Positions 1-7,820 of a DNA stretch of 10,968 nucleotides are shown in pieces. The position numbers and the translations under genes are program-made. The stretch covers positions 1 to 10,968 of the forward strand of contig QMPG01000075.1 of the NCBI GenBank assembly GCA_003648455.1. The letters are read 5' to 3'. Numbering within the stretch: position 1 is the first letter of the stretch; the number at the start of each line of letters is the position of its first letter. The notes beneath the pieces were generated by a model. It saw nothing but the letters and a program-made list of their open reading frames with translations. It was not told the DNA's origin and searched no databases. Source of the DNA: Bacteroidota bacterium. Its GTDB lineage: Bacteria; Bacteroidota; Bacteroidia; Bacteroidales; B39-G9.

Positions 1-456
1 TCGTTTAAGACAAAAGAAGTATCTAAGCTAAGTGTATTAGACAGTGTTTTAGAACCTGACAAATATCCTGAATTATATAAAGATATGTACCATAAAGTAC
101 GTATTAACTATTACCCACCAAAAGGCGACGATAAAGAAAGCTGGGATAATATTGATATTTTTGGTTGGTTAGGATACAAAATGCAAATTAAAGTTAATTT
201 CCTTTGCAAAGACTCAATACTTGCAGCACCCGTTGTTTTAGACCTTGCTATATTTATGGATTTAGCTAATCGTGCTGGAATGAAAGGAATTCAAGAATGG
301 TTATCGTTCTACTTTAAATCTCCACAAACAAAAGAAGGTTTAGAGCCAATTCATGATATTTTCTTGCAAAAAATAAAGTTTGAAAATACACTAAGACACC
401 TTATGGGCGAAGAATTAATTAATTATCTAGGATTGGACTATTACCAAGAAGATTAA
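1..456 (+). CDS. ino1: myo-inositol-phosphate synthase, C-terminal part (5' end outside window)
   Basis: Inositol-3-phosphate synthase (MIPS) converts glucose 6-phosphate to inositol phosphate with bound NAD, in the cytosol. The frame is open from base 1 and gives the last 151 residues, so the start and the N-terminal Rossmann domain lie upstream. What is visible matches the conserved C-terminal half of the family. At the very start, SFKTKEVSKLSVLDSVL corresponds to the FKSKEISKSSV-type segment of eukaryotic MIPS, which carries catalytic lysines. Near residues 71-81, DSILAAPVVLDL corresponds to DSLLATPLIIDL, with a GDDK stretch before it. The stop lies 4 bp before the PgpA-family start, implying co-transcription. 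Given the sphingolipid and PAP2 genes downstream, its product most likely feeds inositol lipid synthesis. Family assignment is strong; use for lipids is inferred from neighbours. Confidence 0.93.
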   Translation, partial: SFKTKEVSKLSVLDSVLEPDKYPELYKDMYHKVRINYYPPKGDDKESWDNIDIFGWLGYKMQIKVNFLCKDSILAAPVVLDLAIFMDLANRAGMKGIQEWLSFYFKSPQTKEGLEPIHDIFLQKIKFENTLRHLMGEELINYLGLDYYQED

Positions 457-460
457 GAGA

Positions 461-940
461 ATGATAAAGTTACATAAGATAATAGCATCAGGATTAGGTT
501 TTGGTTTTTCTCCAATTGCTCCTGGAACAGCTGGTTCAATACTAGGTATTGGATTATTATATGCTGTTAATTATTTGCTAAATTACTTAGGATATCAGGA
601 GTTAACCATTATTTTTATCAACCTGTTTGCTATTATCCTTATGACTTTTATTGGTGTATATTCAATTAAAGTTGTTCATAGAACTTGGAAACACGATGCT
701 TCAGAAATTGTAATTGATGAAATAGTAGGTGTTTGGATTGCCGTTTTTGCACTTCCTTTTCAATGGCAATTTTACTTGGCTGCTTTTGTGTTATTTAGAC
801 TTTTTGATATTTACAAACCATTATTTATAAGAAAAATAGATAAAATGGATGGAAATTGGAGTGTGATGATAGACGATGTATTAGCAGGTGTTTATGCAAA
901 CCTTATACTGCAACTTGTTGTTTTTTCAAAAATTTTCTAA
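461..940 (+). CDS. pgpA: PgpA-family phosphatase, probable phosphatidylinositol-phosphate phosphatase
   Basis: This 159-residue protein has the full set of PgpA motifs. They are GFSPIAPGTAGS at residues 15-26, HDASEIVIDEIVG at 78-90 with the acidic metal-binding cluster, FRLFDIYKP at 112-120, and a late DD pair (D138-D139) followed by AG. Hydrophobic segments near 28-40, 47-67, 88-110 and 140-156 fit a small inner-membrane enzyme. PgpA proteins classically dephosphorylate phosphatidylglycerophosphate. In Bacteroides inositol-lipid loci a PgpA homologue next to MIPS acts on phosphatidylinositol phosphate. Position 4 bp after MIPS favours that second substrate here, but the sequence alone cannot separate the two. 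Its stop codon overlaps the next start (TAATG). Confidence 0.9.
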   Translation: MIKLHKIIASGLGFGFSPIAPGTAGSILGIGLLYAVNYLLNYLGYQELTIIFINLFAIILMTFIGVYSIKVVHRTWKHDASEIVIDEIVGVWIAVFALPFQWQFYLAAFVLFRLFDIYKPLFIRKIDKMDGNWSVMIDDVLAGVYANLILQLVVFSKIF

Positions 941-1332
941 TGGTAAACACAATATCTAAACCCAAAACTTTATTGAAATACAATATGGTTGCAATTATTG
1001 CTACCACAGTTGATTATGGTGTGTTTCTAATCCTCTCTGAGGCTGTTCATGTATGGTATTTGCTTGCATCATTCATCGGTTTGATTGCAGGAGGTCTTAC
1101 CGCTTTTGTGCTTCAACGGAACTGGACATTTAAGAAAAAGGATGGGAAATTATCAAAACAGGCTATACGTTTTTTTTTCGTGTGGACTACAAGTATTATC
1201 TTAAATACCGTCGGATTATATTTAGCAGTAGAATATGTAGAAATACAATCAATTATTGCAAAAGCAACAGTATCAATCATTGTTGGTATCGGTTTTAATT
1301 TTTTGATGAACAAATATTTTGTGTTCAAATAG
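940..1332 (+). CDS. GtrA-family membrane protein, candidate lipid flippase
   Basis: A 130-residue protein with four predicted membrane helices (about residues 14-34, 39-59, 77-97 and 106-126). It shows the GtrA-family internal symmetry: each helix pair ends in an aromatic-basic motif, QRNWTF at 59-64 and NKYFVF at 124-129, the latter almost at the C-terminus. GtrA proteins are thought to flip polyprenyl-phosphate-linked sugars or otherwise support membrane glycosylation. The start chosen is the ATG at 940, overlapping the upstream stop as TAATG. A longer in-frame ATG at 856 lies inside the pgpA gene and would add 28 polar, cysteine-rich residues unlike any GtrA protein. Its place between inositol-lipid and sphingolipid genes suggests it moves a lipid or lipid-linked headgroup in this pathway, which is inference. 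Confidence 0.88.
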   Translation: MVNTISKPKTLLKYNMVAIIATTVDYGVFLILSEAVHVWYLLASFIGLIAGGLTAFVLQRNWTFKKKDGKLSKQAIRFFFVWTTSIILNTVGLYLAVEYVEIQSIIAKATVSIIVGIGFNFLMNKYFVFK

Positions 1333-1345
1333 ATATATTAATTGA

Positions 1346-3895
1346 ATGAAAACAAATAGATCGTTATTTTTATTTTTAAGCAGTTTTGTCGTATTGCTAT
1401 TACTAACACCGGCAGTACAAGCTCAAAAAATGACTCGAATTACAGGGAAAGTTATTGACGTTAGAACTCACGAACCCCTCCCTTTTGCCAATGTTGTTTT
1501 TAAAGGCAAAAACATAGGCGTCGTTACAGATTTTAAAGGAGAGTATCACATCGATACCCAATGGGCATCCGATAGTCTTCAATCTTCCTACATGGGTTAT
1601 AATAGTCAGACCAGAGTCGTTAAATCAGGACAAAATCAGACTATTAATTTTGGCTTACGACCAAATAACATTACACTCAAAGAAGTAGTAATTAAGGCAA
1701 AAAGAATACGGTATCGTAACAAAAACAATCCTGCCGTTGCTTTAATCAAAAAAGTAATTGAAAACAAGAATTTAAATCGAAAAGAAAATCTCAACTATTA
1801 TGAATTTGATAAATATGAAAAAGATGAATTTGATTTAAATAATATTACTGAAAAGTATAAACAAAAAAAGGCGTTCAAAAAATTCCAGTTTATTTTTAAT
1901 TATGTTGATACTGCTGATATCAACGGCAAACCATTTTTACCTGTATTTTTAAAAGAAATACGGTCAAAAGTCTACTATCGGAAAACACCCAAAAGTAAAA
2001 AAGAATACCTTTTGGGAACTAAAATGACAGGCTTCCATGAATACATAGACAATCAGGGTGTTAGTTATATGATTGATAATTTATATCAAGATATTGATCT
2101 CTATGATAATACCATCCTACTTATGACCAATCCCTTTACCAGTCCTATATCTGACTTTGCGCCTTCGATTTATAAATTTCGAATTATTGACACCCTTGAT
2201 GTAAATGGTTACAACTGTTTTAAACTTGCTTTTCAGCCTCGAAACAAACAGGATTTTGCTTTTGGCGGAAACTTATACATAACAAATGATGGCCGTTATG
2301 CTTTGGTAAAAGCTGATATGCGTGTTTCGAAAGACATCAATCTGAATTTTGTTAATGATATGGAAATCATTCAGGAATATTCATTCATCAACAATAAAAC
2401 ATGGATGCTGACAACCGATAAATTGGTTGTTGATTTTAACTTAGGAGAGAAAGGCATTGGCATGTTTGGCAGGAAAAGTGTCTATTACGATAACTTCATT
2501 TTTAACAAAATCATTCCTGACAGCTTGTATTCAGGACTCGAAAGGGAAATAAAAACATTGGGATTTAATGAAAGAGATAGCTTATTTTGGAAAAAAAATA
2601 GACTCGTTGATATAACAGAGCAAGAAAAAAATATTTATACAATGGTTGATAACGTTCAAAATGTACCGGCTTTCAAACGGACTATGGACGTCGTAATGTT
2701 ATTAGTGGCTGGATATTGGAATTTTAATAAAATTGATGTGGGCCCTGTGAGCACTTTCTATAGTTTTAACGATGTAGAAGGTTTTCGTTTACGATTGGGC
2801 GGTATGACAAGCGATAAATTCAGTAAAAAGTTCAAGTTAAGCGGTTTCGGAATATACGGCTTTAAAGATAAACAGTTTAAATATTCGGGAATGGCAACCT
2901 TGTCGCTAAACAACAAACCACTAGCCGACAACCCCAAGCACTATATTTCAGCCCAGTATCAGTACGAAACCAATTTTCCAGGAATGGATGTAGAATTTAT
3001 TAATGAAGATAACTTCCTGCTTTCGTTTAAACGGGGCGTTGCCGATAAAATTCTCTACAACCGTATGTTTAATATTAAACATTATCGTGATTGGAAAAAT
3101 GGATTTTCAACAACTCTTATTTTAAGAAACATTGAACAAAAGCCTGGCGGCACACTTTATTTCAATTACCAAGACGGTCATTCCGATCAATCTATAACCT
3201 CAAGCGAGATAACAGCCGCCATTCGTTTTGCACCTAACGAAAAGTTTTATCAGGGAATTAATTTTAAAACCCCAATCTTTACGAATCAACCCATTATGCA
3301 GCTTAGCTATACACAAGGTATAAAAGGAATTTTCGGATCCGATTATTCTTATAGCAAATTGAAGTTTAATGTATTTAAACGGTTTTATTTGGGACCGCTT
3401 GGATTTACTGATACCGAAATAGAAGCAGGCAAAATATTTGGGAAAGTTCCTTTTTTACTGCTTAATCTGCCTCGTGCGAACCAAACCTATTCATACCAAC
3501 TTCGTTCATATAATATGATGAATTTTCTTGAATTTGCCAGTGACGAATATGTCAGTTTGTTTGTTGACCATCATTTTAATGGTTTTATTTTAAACAAAAT
3601 CCCGCTACTTAAGAAATTAAAATGGCGTTCTGTTGTCTCATTTAAAGGTTTATACGGAGGGATAACCGACAGAAATAATCCGGAAATTACATCAGGACTA
3701 ATGAAATTTCCCACAGATATAAATGGCAATCCAACCACTTTTTCTTTAGAAGAAAAACCATATGTGGAAGCAAGTGTAGGAATTGGGAATATATTTAAAT
3801 TCTTTAGGGTGGATCTAGTCAGAAGGCTAACGTATTTGGATCATCCAGATGCGCCAGAGTATGGAATTAGAGTACGATTTAAATTTGATTTTTAA
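1346..3895 (+). CDS. DUF5686 outer-membrane protein with CarboxypepD_reg-like domain
   Basis: 849 residues. An N-terminal signal peptide (basic MKTNR, hydrophobic core to about residue 22, then AVQA before QK at 26-27) sends it through Sec. Residues about 30-115 form a CarboxypepD_reg-like beta-sandwich (TGKVIDVRTHEPLPFANV, with GVVTDFKGEY following), as found at the periplasmic front of SusC-like proteins. The rest matches the DUF5686 family: a YYEFDKYEKDEFDLNNI block near 151-167, a central LDVNGYNCFKLAFQPRN block near 288-304, and many alternating amphipathic strands. The C-terminus is aromatic (RVRFKFDF), as expected of an outer-membrane beta-barrel. No enzymatic function is established for the family. 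It follows GtrA by 13 bp and precedes spt by 10 bp, so it is embedded in the lipid operon. A role in bringing lipid to the outer membrane is possible but unproven. Confidence 0.88.
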   Translation: MKTNRSLFLFLSSFVVLLLLTPAVQAQKMTRITGKVIDVRTHEPLPFANVVFKGKNIGVVTDFKGEYHIDTQWASDSLQSSYMGYNSQTRVVKSGQNQTINFGLRPNNITLKEVVIKAKRIRYRNKNNPAVALIKKVIENKNLNRKENLNYYEFDKYEKDEFDLNNITEKYKQKKAFKKFQFIFNYVDTADINGKPFLPVFLKEIRSKVYYRKTPKSKKEYLLGTKMTGFHEYIDNQGVSYMIDNLYQDIDLYDNTILLMTNPFTSPISDFAPSIYKFRIIDTLDVNGYNCFKLAFQPRNKQDFAFGGNLYITNDGRYALVKADMRVSKDINLNFVNDMEIIQEYSFINNKTWMLTTDKLVVDFNLGEKGIGMFGRKSVYYDNFIFNKIIPDSLYSGLEREIKTLGFNERDSLFWKKNRLVDITEQEKNIYTMVDNVQNVPAFKRTMDVVMLLVAGYWNFNKIDVGPVSTFYSFNDVEGFRLRLGGMTSDKFSKKFKLSGFGIYGFKDKQFKYSGMATLSLNNKPLADNPKHYISAQYQYETNFPGMDVEFINEDNFLLSFKRGVADKILYNRMFNIKHYRDWKNGFSTTLILRNIEQKPGGTLYFNYQDGHSDQSITSSEITAAIRFAPNEKFYQGINFKTPIFTNQPIMQLSYTQGIKGIFGSDYSYSKLKFNVFKRFYLGPLGFTDTEIEAGKIFGKVPFLLLNLPRANQTYSYQLRSYNMMNFLEFASDEYVSLFVDHHFNGFILNKIPLLKKLKWRSVVSFKGLYGGITDRNNPEITSGLMKFPTDINGNPTTFSLEEKPYVEASVGIGNIFKFFRVDLVRRLTYLDHPDAPEYGIRVRFKFDF

Positions 3896-3905
3896 AAAAA
3901 GAAAC

Positions 3906-5108
3906 ATGAGACTACTACAACAAAAATTCGCAAAATATAATGTGCCTCAGATTGCAAAGGAAAACGGATTATATCCTTATTATCATTCGTTTGAATCAGG
4001 GCAGGATACCGAAGTTATAGTAAATGGCGAAAAAGCACTAATGTTTGGTTCCAATAGTTATTTGGGCTTAACTAACCATCCTGAAATTATAGAAGCTGCA
4101 AAAAAGGCACTCAATAAATATGGAACAGGAGCTTCTGGTTCCAGATTAATGAACGGAAACTTAGATTTACATAACGAACTTGAAAATAATTTGGCAGAAT
4201 TTGTAAACAAACCTGCTGCTACTGTTTTTAGCACTGGATTTCAGGTAAATATGGGAACTATTCCAAGTCTTGTGGGTAGAAATGATTTGATTGTATATGA
4301 TGAAAAAAGTCACGCCTCTATTATTGAAGGATGCAGACTTGCTTTTGCAAAAAATCTAAAATATAAACATAATAACATGGAGGCTTTGGAGAAAATCCTC
4401 CAAAAAACAGATAAAAACCATACAACCTTAATTATTACGGATGGTATCTTTAGCATGGAAGGGGATATTGCACCTCTCGATAAAATATGTAAATTAGCCG
4501 ATAAATACTCAGCCTCTGTAATGGTTGATGATGCGCATGCATTTGGTGTAATTGGGAAAAACGGGTCAGGTACGGCCTCTTATTTTAATATTACTGAAAA
4601 AACAGACTTGATAATGGGAACGTTCAGTAAATCCTTAGCTTCTTTAGGTGGTTTTATTGCCGGTGACTTTGAAACCATCAATTATATCAAGCATAATGCA
4701 CGTTCCTTGGTATTTAGTGCCGGAATTCCTCCAGCATCGGCAGCAACAGTGTTAAAAGCATTAGAAATAATTAAAAGAGAGCCGGAAAGAATCTCGCGAT
4801 TGTGGAAAAATACAAATTATGCTTCCGAGTGTCTTCTACAAGAAGGTTTTTCTATTGGAGAGAGTACAACACCTATTATTCCTATACTTATTGGAGATGA
4901 TATTAAAACCTTTCAATATGGCGTAATGCTACTGAAAGAAGGAATTTATGTTAATCCCGTAGTAAGTCCAGGCGTAGAAAAAGGTAAGGCTATGCTACGA
5001 TTTTCGTTGATGGCAACACATACCAAAGAACAAATTGACATTGCCGTTGACAAGTTGATTAAATGTCGCAAATTAATTGAAACTGTTGAGCCTATTGAGA
5101 AATACTAA
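3906..5108 (+). CDS. spt: serine palmitoyltransferase (alpha-oxoamine synthase)
   Basis: A 400-residue PLP enzyme that condenses L-serine with an acyl thioester to give 3-ketosphinganine, the first step of sphingolipid synthesis. It shows the substrate-pocket motif GSNSYLGLTNHPE (48-60), GTGASGSRLMNG (73-84) and STGFQVNMG (109-117). The ring-stacking histidine is H136 (KSHASI), the PLP-nitrogen aspartate D208 and H211 are in DDAHAFGVIG, and the Schiff-base lysine is K242 in GTFSKSLASLGG. The spacing H136-D208-K242 (72 and 34 residues) equals that recalled for Sphingomonas paucimobilis SPT (H159, D231, K265). The TFSKS(L)ASLGG form favours SPT over KBL, BioF or HemA relatives. The ATG at 3906 is preferred: the in-frame ATG at 3849 lies inside the DUF5686 gene and would add 19 unconserved residues. 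The first of three consecutive ceramide genes. Confidence 0.93.
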   Translation: MRLLQQKFAKYNVPQIAKENGLYPYYHSFESGQDTEVIVNGEKALMFGSNSYLGLTNHPEIIEAAKKALNKYGTGASGSRLMNGNLDLHNELENNLAEFVNKPAATVFSTGFQVNMGTIPSLVGRNDLIVYDEKSHASIIEGCRLAFAKNLKYKHNNMEALEKILQKTDKNHTTLIITDGIFSMEGDIAPLDKICKLADKYSASVMVDDAHAFGVIGKNGSGTASYFNITEKTDLIMGTFSKSLASLGGFIAGDFETINYIKHNARSLVFSAGIPPASAATVLKALEIIKREPERISRLWKNTNYASECLLQEGFSIGESTTPIIPILIGDDIKTFQYGVMLLKEGIYVNPVVSPGVEKGKAMLRFSLMATHTKEQIDIAVDKLIKCRKLIETVEPIEKY

Positions 5109-5131
5109 TACATAACAAACACTTCAATATC

Positions 5132-6259
5132 ATGGAAAATATTTTAGTAAAAGAAGTTGTATCAAAATCCGATCTTAAAAAATTTATTGTTTTTCCTGAC
5201 AAATTATACAAAGGCAATAAATACAGAGTTCCACAATTACATATGTACGAAAAAGCAGCTTTAATGCCCGAAAAGAACCCTGCTTTTGAATTTTGTGAAG
5301 CAAAATACTGGTTGGCGTATAAAAACAAAAAAATAGTGGGTAGGATAGCAGCCATCATTAATCATAAGTCCAACGAAATTTGGAACGAAAAACACATGCG
5401 TTTCGGATGGATTGATTTTATAGATGATATTGAAGTTTCCTCTTTACTTATTAAAACCGTTGAAAACTGGGCAAAACAAAAAGGAATGACTGCCGTGCAT
5501 GGTCCTCTAGGTTTTTCCGATATGGATTTGGAAGGAATGCTAATTGAGGGTTTTAATGAGATTGCTACACAAGCCACCATTTATAACTACCCTTATTATC
5601 CTGTTCACCTCGAAAAACTGGGTTATTCCAAAGATACCGACTGGGTTCAATTTGAGATCAAAATACCAGATAAAGTACCCGAAAAACTAAAAAGAATATC
5701 TTCGTTGGTGTTGAAAAAATATAATCTGAAAATACTAGAAACAAAAAAGCCAAAAGATTTACTTCCTTATGCTAAAAGCATGTTTTATACATTAAATGAG
5801 GCATTTAAATCTTTATACGGATTTGTTCCTTTAACCGATAAGCAAATAGAACGGTACACCAAAGATTATTTCTCCGCCATTGATGTGAAATATGTTTGTT
5901 TTGTTTTGGATGAAAATGATGAAGTCGCCGGGTTCGGGCTTTCAATACTTTCATTGTCAGAAGCATTGCAAAAAGCAAACGGAAAGCTTTTCCCTACTGG
6001 CTTTATCCATGTTTTAAAGGCACTTCGTAAAAACAACAAAGTAGATATGCTGTTACAAGCCGTAAAACCTGAATATCAAAATAAAGGAGTTGTAGCAATT
6101 TTTTACACAAATATGATGCAAGCGTATATTGATAACGATATTGAAATCGCTATTTCTAGTCATGCACTTGAAGATAACAAAAGCGCATTTTTAATGTTCA
6201 AAGATTATGAGATTCGTCAACATTTAAAAAGAAGATGTTACATTAAAAAAGAAATATGA
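5132..6259 (+). CDS. GNAT-fold acyltransferase, candidate bacterial ceramide synthase (bCerS)
   Basis: A 375-residue soluble-looking protein with two GNAT-like halves. The N-terminal half has a short strand pattern (YWLAYKNKKIVGRIAAIINH, 59-78) and a conserved-looking GWIDFIDD stretch (92-99), followed by GPLGFSDMDLEGML (124-137). The C-terminal half has VKPEYQNKGVVAIFY (311-325), which resembles a degenerate acyl-CoA-binding loop (Q-x-x-G-x-x-A). In Caulobacter a GNAT-type protein encoded with Spt and CerR is the bacterial ceramide synthase that N-acylates the sphingoid base. The placement here, 23 bp after spt and overlapping the reductase by 4 bp, makes the same function likely. I recognise it mainly by fold features and context, so substrate specificity remains inferred. 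An alternative is an acyltransferase for another lipid step. Confidence 0.75.
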   Translation: MENILVKEVVSKSDLKKFIVFPDKLYKGNKYRVPQLHMYEKAALMPEKNPAFEFCEAKYWLAYKNKKIVGRIAAIINHKSNEIWNEKHMRFGWIDFIDDIEVSSLLIKTVENWAKQKGMTAVHGPLGFSDMDLEGMLIEGFNEIATQATIYNYPYYPVHLEKLGYSKDTDWVQFEIKIPDKVPEKLKRISSLVLKKYNLKILETKKPKDLLPYAKSMFYTLNEAFKSLYGFVPLTDKQIERYTKDYFSAIDVKYVCFVLDENDEVAGFGLSILSLSEALQKANGKLFPTGFIHVLKALRKNNKVDMLLQAVKPEYQNKGVVAIFYTNMMQAYIDNDIEIAISSHALEDNKSAFLMFKDYEIRQHLKRRCYIKKEI

Positions 6260-7260
6260 AAAGAGTTCTAATCACAGGCGCTAGCGGATTTATCGGTAGT
6301 TTCTTAGTAGAAGAGGCTATAAAGCGAGGATTTGAAGTCTTTGCTGGCGTACGTGCTTCAAGTAGTAGAGCCTATCTGAAACAGCCCGAACTTGTATTTT
6401 TTGAATCTAATTTGGCTGATAAATATGCCATAAAAAAAACCTTAATTAATTATAAAAATAAATACGGAAAGTTTGATTATATCATACACAATGCCGGATT
6501 AACAAAATCTTGTAATACATCCGATTTTGAAAAAGTTAATGTTCAAATAACCAAGAATCTTATTGAAGCTTTATCGGAACTAAATATTATTCCCGAAAAA
6601 TTTATTTATATAAGTAGTCTTGCTGCTTATGGACCAGGCGATGAGCTTACGCTACAAGCCATAAAAGATACGGATTTACCAAATCCAGATTCATTATACG
6701 GAAAAAGTAAGCTTAAGGCAGAACAGTTTCTTAAATCATTTGAAAACATTCCTCACCTAATCTTTAGACCAACAGGCGTTTACGGCCCCCGAGAAAAAGA
6801 TTTCTATGTTTTGTTCAAAACCATAAATCAAGGACTCGAAACTTTTATCGGATCAACAGAACAATACATTTCATTAATCTATATTAAAGATTTAACACGT
6901 CTCATATTTGATGCTTTAGAATCCAATACGGTAAATAAATCTTATTTCCTATCTGATTTGGAGAATCACACCGCATTAAAATTCAATGCCATTATTAAGC
7001 AGGTCTTAAATAAAAAGACTATCCGTATCGTATTCCCAAAACAATTGGTGAAGCTAATAGCACTTATCAATGGGAAATTATCTTGTGCTTTTGGGAAGGT
7101 AGCAACTTTAAATTCCGAGAAATACAAGGAAATAAGTTGTAAAAACTGGCTGTGCGATAGTAGTGCTACAGTAAGTGATTTTGGTTTTAAACCAGAATAT
7201 AACTTAGAAAAAGGCGTTCGGGAAACAATAGCTTGGTATAAAAAAGAGAACTTATTATAG
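6256..7260 (+). CDS. cerR: extended-SDR NAD(P)-dependent reductase, candidate ceramide reductase CerR
   Basis: A 334-residue extended short-chain dehydrogenase/epimerase. The N-terminal nucleotide-binding motif TGASGFIGS is at 7-15. A catalytic-type ISSLAAYG stretch is at 119-126 and the YxxxK pair is Y148/K152 (LYGKSK). RPTGVYGPRE (171-180) is the usual structural motif after it. The sequence alone would read as a generic NAD-dependent epimerase. In Caulobacter and in Bacteroides thetaiotaomicron, proteins of this type are the reductase of the 3-keto group of ketosphinganine or ketoceramide. It starts by an ATGA overlap with the GNAT gene, so the two are translationally coupled. That coupling and the nearby spt support CerR; a sugar-nucleotide epimerase is the main alternative. 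Confidence 0.83.
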   Translation: MKRVLITGASGFIGSFLVEEAIKRGFEVFAGVRASSSRAYLKQPELVFFESNLADKYAIKKTLINYKNKYGKFDYIIHNAGLTKSCNTSDFEKVNVQITKNLIEALSELNIIPEKFIYISSLAAYGPGDELTLQAIKDTDLPNPDSLYGKSKLKAEQFLKSFENIPHLIFRPTGVYGPREKDFYVLFKTINQGLETFIGSTEQYISLIYIKDLTRLIFDALESNTVNKSYFLSDLENHTALKFNAIIKQVLNKKTIRIVFPKQLVKLIALINGKLSCAFGKVATLNSEKYKEISCKNWLCDSSATVSDFGFKPEYNLEKGVRETIAWYKKENLL

Positions 7261-7268
7261 TAGCATTT

Positions 7269-7805
7269 ATGAAGTTGACGTTCAGCATAATGATTCTTTT
7301 GTTTGGCTTAGTATCTATAAATGATACCGAGCGGAGCAATTATCCTACACCTCCGGAAAGTGAAGGAATGCTGTTTTATATACAGCGAAACCATAATAGC
7401 AATACCATTGTTTACACGGCTAATTTTGATGAAAAAGGGAATTTAGTTGAAGATAAACCCGTAGATGTTTACTGGATTCGGTATGAAGAAGACGGACGAA
7501 GAATGGAATTGCGAGATATTGAAAAACTCTTTGCCTATGGTGTCAAAAGCACTAAGATTGAAACCAAGGAGAACAAATATAAAATTAAACTTGTAGCTGA
7601 TGATGAAAGAGATTTTCAATTGGTTCAAGAAGCTCCTTTTAAAGCGGTTATCTATACCTTAATTAATAACAAACCATCACGATTGAAACATTTGTATATT
7701 TTTGCTGATAATTCAGGATTTTGGCCAAAAGTTAAATATATCGAATTGTTTGGTGAGGATAGTAAAACTAGAAAGAGTTGTTACGAGAAGAGATACACTG
7801 ATTGA
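7269..7805 (+). CDS. DUF4833-like exported protein of unknown function
   Basis: 178 residues. An N-terminal hydrophobic stretch (residues 3-17) looks like a Sec signal or signal anchor, without a lipobox cysteine, so the protein is probably periplasmic. The body begins with a proline-rich YPTPPES and continues with MLFYIQRNHNSNTIVYTANF (34-53), PVDVYWIRYEEDG (64-76) and a KLFAYGVKS stretch (86-94). This pattern I associate with the Bacteroidota family DUF4833; the assignment is from memory of the family, not a search. No catalytic motif is evident. It sits 8 bp after cerR and 15 bp before the PAP2 gene, within the operon. A periplasmic accessory role in ceramide headgroup addition or lipid transfer is a reasonable guess only. 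Confidence 0.75.
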   Translation: MKLTFSIMILLFGLVSINDTERSNYPTPPESEGMLFYIQRNHNSNTIVYTANFDEKGNLVEDKPVDVYWIRYEEDGRRMELRDIEKLFAYGVKSTKIETKENKYKIKLVADDERDFQLVQEAPFKAVIYTLINNKPSRLKHLYIFADNSGFWPKVKYIELFGEDSKTRKSCYEKRYTD

Positions 7806-7820
7806 ATACTGAAATAATCT

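Noticed and set aside
856..939. An N-terminal extension of the GtrA gene starting at ATG 856
   Set aside because: It lies wholly within the pgpA coding sequence in another frame and gives polar, cysteine-rich residues foreign to GtrA proteins. The ATG at 940 overlaps the pgpA stop, a usual arrangement for coupled genes.
1170..1178. A run of nine T within the GtrA gene as a possible slippage or phase-variation site
   Set aside because: The reading frame is intact through it and encodes the expected RFFFVW start of the third helix; short T runs are common at this AT content.
3849..3905. An N-terminal extension of spt from ATG 3849, or a fusion with DUF5686 through the A-run at 3894-3900
   Set aside because: The extension translates the DUF5686 3' end in another frame. 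The ATG at 3906 gives the normal SPT length and N-terminus, and DUF5686 ends in a typical aromatic outer-membrane strand.
5092..5580. Two - strand ORFs opposite the GNAT gene
   Set aside because: They are antisense shadows of a well-supported + strand gene, with no family resemblance.
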